Positions 17,392 to 26,073 of a DNA stretch of 26,162 nucleotides are shown piece by piece; position 1 is the first letter of the stretch; each line of letters opens with the position of its first letter. The DNA lies in IMG/VR virus record IMGVR_UViG_3300043015_000080, positions 1 through 26,162 of that record; one strand, 5' to 3'. Position numbers and translations under genes: made by a program. The stretch is from a virus. Below the pieces are notes generated by a model that had not been told where the DNA came from, made no database searches, and was given only the letters and a program-made list of their open reading frames with translations.

Positions 17392-19486
17392 TACCCATAC
17401 CCATCATCTGAGCGTTATGCTGACGAATTTCGTCTTGCTCTGCCTTAACGCTCGCAACATCAACCGCTGTGCCGTACTTGCCAAGAATTTCGGCAACCTT
17501 AACAGCCAAGTCTTGCACCATTTCGTCACGCTGCAAATCGTCATCCATTCCCAGCTTGTGCATCTTGTACTGATAGTCCATCTGCGCCTTGGTCATGTCA
17601 ACCTGCGCACGGGTCTGTGCTTTCATTTGTTCAGCTTGCAAGAACGCTGCATTCGGGTCTGCTTGCTGTTGCTGCGCCATCATCTCTTGCTGTTGCTGCG
17701 CTTGCATCATCATCTGCTGCTCGATCTCTTGCGTCATCGGCATGAAATAACGATCCGAGTTGCGCAAACCACCGATAGCCAACATATCTGCCAGAGTGTT
17801 TCTAATCTGCGTCAGAGTGACCAAACCGTTTTGTGGGCCGTATGTCTGGTAAATCTGTTGTTGCGCCTGTAGGGCCATCTGTAGGGCCGCTGCGCGCTCA
17901 TTCTCGCGACCAGTGCCTAGACCTACGTTGACAATCAAATCCATCTCAACATTCCACGCATCAGGCGACACAGGAACAAACTGACCATTCAGACGCATGA
18001 TCTGTTCTTGATCGACGTTCTTGACCATCAGTTCTAACATAAGTTGGAACAAACGGCGCATACCGCCTTCTGCGAAGTTACGAGCGATAACCTCTGCTTG
18101 ACCTGTCTGGCCCTCTTGCGAAGCTGCAATAGCGGTCGCTGTAGACGACTTTAGAACATCAGGGTCAAGACCTTGCGCCATCTTAGAAACGCCCGTCTTG
18201 TTGTCTGTCTGCTGGTCGAAGTATTGCAGCGCAGGTAGCGTCTGACCCGCTGTGAACGGAACGGACATTTCCATAACCGCATTTGGTTGCTTCACGCGAA
18301 CAATGCGCCCAATCTCGTTATTGAGCAAATCATCAATAGCAACCTGACCATCCAATATTTGCAATGCAGGGTTATTGGTCAATGCCACGTTATCAAGCAC
18401 ACCGCGAAGCATCGCTGTAGCCGCATCCTGATCTGAAATAACTAGGTCAACTAGAGATGTGCCAAAGAATGCGTGTGGTTCTGGGTCGCACTCAAAAATG
18501 GCGTAAGGCGCATTATCAGCCTCATAGAAGTTCAGAACCTTGTAGTTAGAACCCGCACAAATGAATTGGTACAGGCGTGGTGTCCCTGTGCCTTCGATGT
18601 CCAACTCCATGTAGGCTTGTGTCATGGTGATCTTGCGGGACGCTACCGAGGTGTTTTCATCCTCGCCTTCGTCAACCGCGTAACCTCGACGCTCGAACTC
18701 CGCTTCGTCATCAACAACGCTGTATTCGGTTGCATCCAAACCCGCCAAGTCATCAAGCGAAAAGCCCATTGCTAAGAAGTCAGCAACGCGAGCCTCTGTG
18801 CTGTGACCACAAACGTAGAACCGATCTATGCTGCGTGCATTACGATCAACGAAGAAATCTTCAGGTGGCACGCTTTCAATACAGATGTCGCCCTTCGTCT
18901 TGTATCGAGCAACCTTCACGTCATGCTCTGGCAACTCCACTTCCATGCCCATTGGGTCGATGGAAATGCTTGTGCGAACCTCATGCTCTAAAACCTCTAC
19001 ATCGTCGTCCTCGACGATCATAGCAAATGCTTCTTCACTTAGCCCAGTGAAGGTGTGGATTTCAGCATCCATGTCTTCTTTGTAGTAGACGTAAGCAATG
19101 CCTGTTTTCTTCACCAACGCATCTTGGAACACATCGTTTAGGATACGATACCCGTCATGCTGTTGGAACTTGTAAGACAAGAAGCTGGTGGCTTGCTCTG
19201 CCGCTGCTACATCCTCTGGGCCGCGAGGCACAAACTCTACAGGCTTTTCACTCGATAGGAAAATACGCTGAATGGTCGGCTTGATACCGCGTACCGCTTC
19301 ACGACACTTTGACGCTACAACGCTAGAACGTCCTTCTTCGTGACTTAGGTCTGTTTCGAGGTCAAAGTAGCGTTGAGCCTTGATCCGCTGCGGCGCAATC
19401 TCAGCATCGCAGAAGTCTACTGCGTCTTGGATCGCTTTGGAAACAATGCTCTCAATCTCTACTTGATCTAGTGGTTCTATACGCAT
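17381..19486 (-). CDS. Portal protein
   Basis: A 701-residue protein that forms the dodecameric DNA gate of the head, of the P22/SU10 long type. The N-terminal helical part (DAEIAPQRIKAQRYFDLETDL), SSVVASKCREAVRGIKPTIQRIF with FVPRGPED, the acidic wing, SVPPEDFFVDRNARSID, a GTSLVDLVISDQDAATAMLRGVLDN stem helix and LDPDVLKSSTATAIAASQEGQTGQ follow the family order. The C-terminal 100 residues are a Gln/Met-rich barrel (MMMQAQQQQEMMAQQQQ), as in P22. It has an AAAAGGAAACGAC ribosome site and lies 11 bases after the ejection protein. Confidence 0.95.
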   Translation of the reverse strand: MRIEPLDQVEIESIVSKAIQDAVDFCDAEIAPQRIKAQRYFDLETDLSHEEGRSSVVASKCREAVRGIKPTIQRIFLSSEKPVEFVPRGPEDVAAAEQATSFLSYKFQQHDGYRILNDVFQDALVKKTGIAYVYYKEDMDAEIHTFTGLSEEAFAMIVEDDDVEVLEHEVRTSISIDPMGMEVELPEHDVKVARYKTKGDICIESVPPEDFFVDRNARSIDRFYVCGHSTEARVADFLAMGFSLDDLAGLDATEYSVVDDEAEFERRGYAVDEGEDENTSVASRKITMTQAYMELDIEGTGTPRLYQFICAGSNYKVLNFYEADNAPYAIFECDPEPHAFFGTSLVDLVISDQDAATAMLRGVLDNVALTNNPALQILDGQVAIDDLLNNEIGRIVRVKQPNAVMEMSVPFTAGQTLPALQYFDQQTDNKTGVSKMAQGLDPDVLKSSTATAIAASQEGQTGQAEVIARNFAEGGMRRLFQLMLELMVKNVDQEQIMRLNGQFVPVSPDAWNVEMDLIVNVGLGTGRENERAAALQMALQAQQQIYQTYGPQNGLVTLTQIRNTLADMLAIGGLRNSDRYFMPMTQEIEQQMMMQAQQQQEMMAQQQQADPNAAFLQAEQMKAQTRAQVDMTKAQMDYQYKMHKLGMDDDLQRDEMVQDLAVKVAEILGKYGTAVDVASVKAEQDEIRQHNAQMMGMGNGY

Positions 19487-19497
19487 GTCGTTTCCTT

Positions 19498-21690
19498 TTA
19501 CCGTGGTATTCTTACGCCAGTGATATTTTCATACAGATCATACATTGGATCGCCGCCAGTTTCACCAGATAATCCCGCCCCAGCCGCACCGCTGATTGGC
19601 TGAGTAGCGCGACCCAAGGGAACTTTGAACGCGTCCTCTGCCCGAACCCCCGCAACCATATTTGTAATACCTCGAATAATTGGCGCACGCAGTGCTAATT
19701 TTGCGATAGTAGTATCTCCAAAAGAAGCTGCAAGCTGCTGCAAAAGACCATTTGCTGTTGTAGCTGTATTTGAGTAGTTTTTTGCGCTACTCGTGACCCG
19801 CGAAGCAACGGACGCAAAACGAGAGATAAGCTGACGCTCTTTTTCGCTAAACAATCCCTTTACCAAATCAGGGTTGTTTGTACGCATTTGGTTCCAAAAC
19901 TTCTGAAATTGCGACCCTGAAACAGCAATATCGCCGCCACGGTCAACCGTTTGTGCGCGGTTTGCCATCAGCAAAAACGCCTCTTGGCGTAATTGGTTCC
20001 ATTGGGCATCAGGCAATGTTCGCTTTAGAGTAGCCAAATCTCTAGCCATCTGTGTGCCGCTCACCAACTTTGCGCCCTTCGCTCCAAAGAGGTAGTTTGC
20101 AACACTTGCAGGGTCTTGCTTGAATACCCTGCTGCCATCACGGGATTGGACATCCGTTAGTTTTTTAAGAACGCCATCCGACTTCCAGCGAGATGCAAAA
20201 TCTGCGTAATTTCGTATTGCTGCGATTTGGGCTGTAACTGCTTCTGGATTACCAGTTAAAAGTTCTTGGTCGACAAGTGCCTCAAGAGAATTGTCTAACC
20301 GCTGTCTAACCGCAGTAGCCGCTGCACGCTCTGGTGTGTTAATTGCGCCCGTATTTACCAACCGCTGACGTAGCTGGAAAAGACGCTTAATGTCGCCGCC
20401 AGAAGCTAAAACGTCATCCATTTCATCAACAACACTTAATGTTGCGGAAATCTCGCTGGGATTGAAATTGCGAACAACGGCACGAATGTCATCAGCAACA
20501 GCACCAGCGGATGTTGGAGAAACAAACGCCGATCCAGCTTGTTCAGCCTGACGGAATAATTCTGTCGCCTGACGTTTTTCTTGCGCACGTTGCGCTGCAA
20601 GTGCTTCTTGTGCAGCACGACCACCTTGACCAACTTCAACGACTTCTTCACCGCCAAGACCGCGCTGAATGTCGCCTAAGTTCTCACGAATAGCTTGTTG
20701 CTGCTGAGAACGTCTAGCCTCCATCGAAAGGCGTGGCCCCTCACCATAAACACCGCTTTCAATTTGATCTTCGAAAAGCTGTTGTGCGCGAGAACCTGAC
20801 GCGTCACCTCTTGTCAAAGGTATAGGCGTTGGCAAACTCTCCGCTTCCGCAAGCCTAGCGGACGCTTCTGGCTGACCTACCGTGCGGATCTGCCGCTGTA
20901 TTTTCGCCGCAAGTTCTGCGGTAATATTGTCGGGATCAAGACCTAATGACGCAATCTGATTTCGCACGCTTTCTTTTAGATTGCCACTACTATCTAAAAC
21001 CGAAGAAGGTTTTGTTTTGACCTTTGCAATCAAGTCACCAAGAACCTGAGAGGCTTTTGCACCAAGCGCGCCACCAAAGAAACCAATCGGCAAATCAAAT
21101 ACCTGATACGGATCATCACTAAGTGCGCTACTTGCAGCCTCAACAATAGCTGCTTCCGTCATACCCATAATACCGCCACCAACAACGCCAGCTACGGGAA
21201 GGCCAAGCATACCGCCTGTTGCGGCAATGGCTTGTCCAAGAGCAACAGCACCAGAGCCTTGCATAAGGTCAACAGCATTCAAACCTTTTGGATTTGGATA
21301 AAATCGTGTGTATTGCTGAGTTTCCTCACCATCTCGAAAAATTGGCGAGATAACAACAAGGTTACCATATTTATCTTTATCAAATTGTGCGTTAGGTAAG
21401 ATTTTCTTTATACCCGATTGCAACCGATCATCCGATGCAGTTGTCGCCAACAACGCAGTCATTTGCGCCGCCTTGTCCGAAGGTAAGCCAAGATTTGCAC
21501 CTTGTATCAAGGGTATGTTTTCTTCGCGCTTCCCACCCTTAAACCAATCAAAGATAGACTGCTTTTCTGGCTGTTGACTTTGTGGCCCAGCCTGAATGCC
21601 TTGAAGCATTTGCTCAATAGACATTACATTTTGTGATGTCTGCTGTTGTTGAGCCTGAATGCCTTGCAGCATTTCTTCAATCGTAGCCAT
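19498..21690 (-). CDS. Large internal/ejection protein
   Basis: A 730-residue protein between the wall hydrolase and the portal. It begins with a doubled IExMLQGIQA motif (residues 4-13 and 25-34) and a Gln-rich linker, then a folded part (LPNAQFDKDKYGNLVVISPIF, then YTRFYPNPKGL), then a Gly-rich hydrophobic region (GLPVAGVVGGGIMGMTEAAIV and FFGGALGAKASQVLG, about 155-215) able to insert in membranes. The rest is helical, ending with SSAKNYSNTATTANGLLQQL and a Gly-rich tail. This layout fits an internal virion protein ejected into the cell envelope; no enzymatic motif is visible. Confidence 0.78.
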   Translation of the reverse strand: MATIEEMLQGIQAQQQQTSQNVMSIEQMLQGIQAGPQSQQPEKQSIFDWFKGGKREENIPLIQGANLGLPSDKAAQMTALLATTASDDRLQSGIKKILPNAQFDKDKYGNLVVISPIFRDGEETQQYTRFYPNPKGLNAVDLMQGSGAVALGQAIAATGGMLGLPVAGVVGGGIMGMTEAAIVEAASSALSDDPYQVFDLPIGFFGGALGAKASQVLGDLIAKVKTKPSSVLDSSGNLKESVRNQIASLGLDPDNITAELAAKIQRQIRTVGQPEASARLAEAESLPTPIPLTRGDASGSRAQQLFEDQIESGVYGEGPRLSMEARRSQQQQAIRENLGDIQRGLGGEEVVEVGQGGRAAQEALAAQRAQEKRQATELFRQAEQAGSAFVSPTSAGAVADDIRAVVRNFNPSEISATLSVVDEMDDVLASGGDIKRLFQLRQRLVNTGAINTPERAAATAVRQRLDNSLEALVDQELLTGNPEAVTAQIAAIRNYADFASRWKSDGVLKKLTDVQSRDGSRVFKQDPASVANYLFGAKGAKLVSGTQMARDLATLKRTLPDAQWNQLRQEAFLLMANRAQTVDRGGDIAVSGSQFQKFWNQMRTNNPDLVKGLFSEKERQLISRFASVASRVTSSAKNYSNTATTANGLLQQLAASFGDTTIAKLALRAPIIRGITNMVAGVRAEDAFKVPLGRATQPISGAAGAGLSGETGGDPMYDLYENITGVRIPR

Positions 21691-21691
21691 T

Positions 21692-23230
21692 TTATTGACC
21701 CTTCTTGCTGTTCAATGCCTCGACAAATTGTTGCTTCTGGGCTTCAGTCAGTTCGTTGTACTTCGAGTAAACCTCATTTAGTTGGTCTATACTCATGTTC
21801 ATGTAAGGGTTTTGCATACCAGATGCAGCGTTTTGATCGCGACGACCGCGCACAATTTCCATCCAATCTGCGCGTGTGTTGTTTGGATTGCTCAAGAACA
21901 TAGCCGCTTCTTCTGTGTACTTGCGCAGCTTTTGCAACGCATTCTTGCGGTCCACCAAGAACTTCCTTAACTCCTGTGAACTTGCGTTAGGCGGGTAAGC
22001 TGTAGCCATCGCTATATTCAATTCACTTTCCGACAATGCCCCAAAGGTTACCGACGAAATAACATCAAGCCCCATTCTGCGCAAAGCACTGGTCAATGAC
22101 GCACTTTGCTCGGTAATGTCAGGAAGCAAATTCATAAATACATTTCGTTCCGCACCTCGGTCGATTGCAGCAATAGCTTCATCTATGTTGCCAATGCTTG
22201 ATGAAATCTGTTCAGCTTTAGTGAAAGCATTGTCTGCATATTGCTGTTGCAGTTTTTGCGCTTCTGACAACCCAACGCCAAGTGCGCGATTGTCGATTTC
22301 AAACCTATTAGCTTCCGCAAGCACACGCTCCGCTTCATCGCCAGTAACCAATTTGCCAGACGGGTTGTAAACCTTTGGACCAGCATCTGTAACGACATAA
22401 TATGTTCCGTTTAGGAAACGCTGTGTTGATCGAATGGTGTCCCGTGATGTATCGTACTTCTGCGTCATTAGGGCTTTATATGCCTCTGCTGGTGACATTG
22501 CGCCAGCACGCACAGCACCCAATAGATCAATAGCCAATTTATTGCCACCACTTGCAAGTTTTTCTAATTCTTGCATGGTGCGGTTCTTTGTCTGTTCAGC
22601 CATACGCCGCTGACCACCTGCACGGATCGCTTGGCCACCACGCATTTCTGGCATGATTAGCGGATCAAGAGCCTGTGCGAAGTTCTGAAATGGGCTAAGA
22701 CCCGTTTGCTCGTTTGGTTGACCTAATCGACCCAGTAAGCCCATCAGACCCTGTGCTTGTGGTGCGTTCATAGCTTGTTCCTTCGTTTGCGGTACAGGTG
22801 TTTGACCCTTTGGCTTAAACTCACCCACTGGGAAACCACCAGCTTGACCAAATACCTGATCGCCAATAGTAGACCAATCGCCACCTGCTTGCTGACCCCA
22901 GCTTGGGTTCGAGATGGATGGATTGTAAAAGTGAGTAGCACCGCCAGTGATGTCTTTTGCGCTACCAGACAAGATAGCATCAGCGACCGCGTAAGCGTCT
23001 TTGCTTGGCTGTAGATTAGCCATGTCCTGACCTTGTTCACCGCCAGCGTAACCCGTGTAAGTGTTCAAGGGGGAGAATTGACCGCGAGCAAGAACCACGT
23101 CACGCAAGCTGTTACCGCCAGCCATACGGTTGCGGATAACATTGCCAACAGCGGTCATACCACGAATGCCTTGGTTTCCAGCCTCGGCCTCGATAATACG
23201 CGCTAGTAACTCTCGGTCATTAATGTCCAT
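21692..23230 (-). CDS. Virion protein with SleB-type wall hydrolase domain
   Basis: A 512-residue protein. The first 115 residues are a cell-wall hydrolase of the SleB/Hydrolase_2 family: LLARIIEAEAGNQGIRGMTA with catalytic Glu14 in EAEAG, VGNVIRNRM, GQFSPLN, and GGATHFYNPSISNPSWGQ. The remaining 400 residues are low-complexity and helical, like other internal virion proteins (PLIMPEMRGGQAIRAG, RALGVGLSEAQKLQQQYADNA, LGALSESELNIAMAT-like parts). Enzyme domains fused to virion proteins open the peptidoglycan during DNA entry. It starts nine bases after the upstream gene and ends one base before the ejection protein. Confidence 0.86.
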   Translation of the reverse strand: MDINDRELLARIIEAEAGNQGIRGMTAVGNVIRNRMAGGNSLRDVVLARGQFSPLNTYTGYAGGEQGQDMANLQPSKDAYAVADAILSGSAKDITGGATHFYNPSISNPSWGQQAGGDWSTIGDQVFGQAGGFPVGEFKPKGQTPVPQTKEQAMNAPQAQGLMGLLGRLGQPNEQTGLSPFQNFAQALDPLIMPEMRGGQAIRAGGQRRMAEQTKNRTMQELEKLASGGNKLAIDLLGAVRAGAMSPAEAYKALMTQKYDTSRDTIRSTQRFLNGTYYVVTDAGPKVYNPSGKLVTGDEAERVLAEANRFEIDNRALGVGLSEAQKLQQQYADNAFTKAEQISSSIGNIDEAIAAIDRGAERNVFMNLLPDITEQSASLTSALRRMGLDVISSVTFGALSESELNIAMATAYPPNASSQELRKFLVDRKNALQKLRKYTEEAAMFLSNPNNTRADWMEIVRGRRDQNAASGMQNPYMNMSIDQLNEVYSKYNELTEAQKQQFVEALNSKKGQ

Positions 23231-23239
23231 GCTTTAGCC

Positions 23240-24571
23240 TTACATTCCCGCAAATGTTTGTAAGTAATTGAACAGTCCCGGTCTACTTGAGGTTGTTTGA
23301 CCACTTGGAACACCCGCTCCAGTAAGTGCGCCAATCAATGTGTTCAGACCTTGCGCTGGTGCGCCAGTGTAACGGTTGAAACTTGCCTGACCCGCATCAA
23401 TTAGCTGTTGCTGGATACCGCGTTGCAATGCACCTTGCTGTGCTTGCTGTTGCTGAATAGATTGACCGTAGCCGTAGGATTGTTGACCAAGGTTTGCAAG
23501 TTGGTTTGCCGCTGACATGCGAGCCTGTTGATCTGCACGCTGTGCGCCGACAACTTGACCCGCTGCACCAAGACCTAATTGCTCTGCGCCTTGCGCTGTG
23601 CTTGCAAGCTGACTTGCCGCTGCCATGCGTGCTTGTTGAGCCGCAAGAGCCTGTTGTGCCAATGAGTTTGCACTTGCTCGACGCTCACCAGCCGCCGAAA
23701 GGTCTGCACCAGATAGTGCCTGAGTTCCTTGAAGGTTAAGGCTCGCACCCTGAAGGCCAGCCGCTTGGTTAAGTTGCTGCGCTGTCATACCTGTCTGCGC
23801 ACCAAACTGACGTGCTGCATTCTCAGCCGCAATGTTGCGTGCCGCAGATGCTGACTGTTGACCAACATCGAATTGACCCGCACCAAGTTGTGTCTGGAAG
23901 CCTTGCTGACGCAAACGACCAGCCGCATCAGCCATTTGCTGAGTGTAACCTTTCATAGCCTCTGCTTCCGCAATGCCATGACGCGAGCCACCAAACGCTT
24001 TAGCCGCCTGTGCTTGAGCCGCTAAGTTCTGTTGACCCATTTGCGCTTGCGTTCCGATGTCGCGCAGTGTTTGCTGAACAACCTGTGTTTCGTATGGGTT
24101 CTGGTACGCTTGCATAGCCGATGCACCAGTTTGCGGGGTCATCTCTTGAGCCGCACCATAACTTGTCGCCGCCACGCGCTCTGGATTGTATCCCATCGCT
24201 CGCTGAAATCCTTGCTGCGCTAACGGATTGACCTCATAACCAGTACCGCGCGTCAGTGCGCCCATTGCAGCCGTTGGTGCTTGATACTGTGTTCCCGCTG
24301 TCATTGTGTCAGTAGCCGCCGCTGGTGGCTGGTAAGACATCCCATAGGCCATACGACCCATTGCAGTAGGGGAACTCTGATACCGTGTTCCAGCCCCCGC
24401 TGTGTTAAGTGCTTGCGTTTGTGCTGTTGCCGCTTGCTGATACGGGTTTTGGCCTATAGCCGCTCCATTCAGCGTGCCAACGCTACGCATTGGCTGTGCA
24501 ACCGCTGTTCCACCACCCTGACCAGCCATGCCGCCGCTTGGTAGTCTTTGTCCACCTGCCGATGCACCCAT
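23240..24571 (-). CDS. Ala/Gln-rich virion protein
   Basis: A 443-residue protein dominated by Ala, Gln and Gly. Residues 61-124 hold four 16-residue repeats (GTRYQSSPTAMG-, GMSYQPPAAATD-, GTQYQAPTAAMG-, GTGYEVNPLA-), followed by YQNPYETQVVQQTLRDIG, and AKAFGGSRHGIAEAEAMKGYT, a motif I know from structural proteins of SU10-like and N4-like phages. A long amphipathic Ala/Gln helix (about 205-400) follows. It is probably an internal or head-tail protein released during infection; no enzyme motif is seen. The gene lies between a related small protein and the SleB protein. Confidence 0.8.
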   Translation of the reverse strand: MGASAGGQRLPSGGMAGQGGGTAVAQPMRSVGTLNGAAIGQNPYQQAATAQTQALNTAGAGTRYQSSPTAMGRMAYGMSYQPPAAATDTMTAGTQYQAPTAAMGALTRGTGYEVNPLAQQGFQRAMGYNPERVAATSYGAAQEMTPQTGASAMQAYQNPYETQVVQQTLRDIGTQAQMGQQNLAAQAQAAKAFGGSRHGIAEAEAMKGYTQQMADAAGRLRQQGFQTQLGAGQFDVGQQSASAARNIAAENAARQFGAQTGMTAQQLNQAAGLQGASLNLQGTQALSGADLSAAGERRASANSLAQQALAAQQARMAAASQLASTAQGAEQLGLGAAGQVVGAQRADQQARMSAANQLANLGQQSYGYGQSIQQQQAQQGALQRGIQQQLIDAGQASFNRYTGAPAQGLNTLIGALTGAGVPSGQTTSSRPGLFNYLQTFAGM

Positions 24572-24580
24572 GTCTATCTC

Positions 24581-25024
24581 CTATTTACCGCCGCCGCTGC
24601 CTTGCATCTCAAGGCTAACGGGTTGATTTTGTGGTGCGCGGGAACCGACTTCACCTGTTACTGGGTCTAGCCCAAAACTCTCTGTGTATGCCGCTTGCGC
24701 TGGACGCTCTGCTTTGTACTGACCGATCATCTGTTCAGTCATAGGCCGAGAAGAATAACCCTGAATGCCGCCGTAGCTTTGCGCCTGTGGCAAGTAGCTT
24801 GATGTGTTCACTGTTGGCATGTTAAACGCATTAGCCGCCATATCAGTGTATTGCTGCGCAAGCTGTTCTTGTGGGCTTAATGACGCAACCTGTGGGCCAT
24901 AATCAGGAGTGTATGTACTCATTAGAGGGGCTAGGTCTTGACCCATCCCAACAATCTGTTGCATACCAGTTTCGGCAAACTCAGGCACATAAGGCCGTGT
25001 TTGCTGTGATCCACCTTTAGCCAT
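24581..25024 (-). CDS. Small virion-type protein
   Basis: A 147-residue protein starting one base after the previous gene's 3' end. The middle part (YTPDYGPQVASLSPQEQLAQQ, then NTSSYLPQAQSYGGIQGYSS) resembles the N-terminal leader of the Ala/Gln-rich family downstream, followed by MTEQMIGQYKAERPAQAAYTES. It ends in a Gly/Ser tail (MQGSGGGK). The two genes may be split or paired members of one internal-protein system. Function is inferred from position. Confidence 0.72.
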   Translation of the reverse strand: MAKGGSQQTRPYVPEFAETGMQQIVGMGQDLAPLMSTYTPDYGPQVASLSPQEQLAQQYTDMAANAFNMPTVNTSSYLPQAQSYGGIQGYSSRPMTEQMIGQYKAERPAQAAYTESFGLDPVTGEVGSRAPQNQPVSLEMQGSGGGK

Positions 25025-25426
25025 CTATTCGGCCTCCTTTGCGTAATGGGAGTGCATTAGCTTCCATCCCATTGGCTCTAACACTTTTTTCCATCCTACA
25101 CGACCTGTGATCGTTCCACCAGTGCAACCTTGCATCTTGGCCCATTCAGTCATCGCGTCGTTCATATCCAATAATTGTTCCAAATCACCCCCAGCTAGGA
25201 AAATGTTTAGAACCTTCTTTCTAGGATATACCACAATTTCCGTTACCATGCACCCCCTTGGGGCAGGCCATAACTGCATTCTGCTTTCCGCAATGCCTTT
25301 TACCACGTCCTCGAAGATGTGAGTTCCGTTGCAATACTCCAAAGCATCCTCGATCCAAGGCCGACACCGAGCAAGTTCGTCGCTCATAATGTAGTCACCT
25401 ACTATCTTGTGAGACATATCATTCAT
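25025..25426 (-). CDS. GNAT-fold-like tail-region protein
   Basis: A 133-residue protein of a family found in many podoviruses next to tail and ejection genes. The pattern IEDALEYCNGTHIFEDVVKGI, MQLWPAPRGCMVTEIVVYPR, LNIFLAGGDLEQLLDM, then EWAKMQGCTGGTITGRVGWKKVL, PMGWKLMHSHY follows an acetyltransferase (GNAT) fold outline, but the catalytic acetyl-CoA loop is not clear. Whether it is an enzyme or a reused structural fold is unknown. Its ATG overlaps the upstream stop (ATGA). Confidence 0.75.
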   Translation of the reverse strand: MNDMSHKIVGDYIMSDELARCRPWIEDALEYCNGTHIFEDVVKGIAESRMQLWPAPRGCMVTEIVVYPRKKVLNIFLAGGDLEQLLDMNDAMTEWAKMQGCTGGTITGRVGWKKVLEPMGWKLMHSHYAKEAE

Positions 25427-26073
25427 GCCCTAATCCTTGTTATCGAAAGTGACGTACTTGGTGCAGCGGGTGCATATGCAGTTGCAGCGGTAGCGTGTAA
25501 GTAACCTGAAGTGCTGTCTGTCGCCCACATTGCTTCCAGATAATCGCCAGCACTCACTTGGAATACCGCCGTGCGCGATATGACGGTTGTCGCGTTATTT
25601 TGGTGAAGGTTTGCCACCATCGTGCTACCCGCAATGTCTGTGCCATTAATGCGGGGCCAAAATCGGAATGCGACCGTACTGCCTGAAGTTGACGTAATTT
25701 GCGCAGAAAAGGCCAACAAGTATGTACCGCCTTCTTCAAACACAATGCGGCTTGCTGGTGTACCAAGCGAAATGCCATTTGACATTGGTGGCGTGTCGTA
25801 CGTTATAGCGTACGCTGTATCAGCCGCAGCCGCTGTAATATCTGCATCCTGACCAAGAAACGCATATCCATCGGCAAGCACGATCTGGCGAAACTCACCA
25901 TCCTTGGACACAGTTGGGTAGCCATTCACACGATCCCAAAGCAAAACACCATCTTCTGCCGCAGACGAATACTGATCCTTTGCGTCAAGCTGGTTCAGTG
26001 CTTTGCCAAGAAATCGGCGAATGCTCTCTGCCCATGCGCGTGCATCTTCTGTGAACGGCGGGACAACTCTCAT
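25423..26073 (-). CDS. C1q-like fibre/appendage protein
   Basis: A 216-residue protein. The N-terminus PPFTEDARAWAESIRRFLGKALNQLD is a short virion-binding helix; a spacer follows; residues 105-216 form a jelly-roll head like C1q/TNF-type phage tips: IVFEEGGTYLLAFSAQITST, VAFRFWPRINGTDIAGSTMV, VFQVSAGDYLEAMWATDST and PSTSLSITRIRA. Such heads bind host surface molecules or decorate virions. The frame runs to 26121, but the ATG at 26073 has an AAGGCGG ribosome site and overlaps the upstream stop (ATGA), so the shorter start is chosen. Confidence 0.78.
   Translation of the reverse strand: MRVVPPFTEDARAWAESIRRFLGKALNQLDAKDQYSSAAEDGVLLWDRVNGYPTVSKDGEFRQIVLADGYAFLGQDADITAAAADTAYAITYDTPPMSNGISLGTPASRIVFEEGGTYLLAFSAQITSTSGSTVAFRFWPRINGTDIAGSTMVANLHQNNATTVISRTAVFQVSAGDYLEAMWATDSTSGYLHATAATAYAPAAPSTSLSITRIRA

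Noticed and set aside
17641-17720. CTG/TTG-rich simple repeat
   Set aside because: It encodes the Gln/Met-rich C-terminal barrel of the portal, a normal feature of long portal proteins; not an independent repeat element.
17177-17872. 231-codon plus-strand open frame opposite the portal and small head genes
   Set aside because: It is antisense to two well-supported genes, very rich in Leu/His/Arg as expected from the complement of Gln/Met-rich coding DNA, and has no ribosome site or family pattern.
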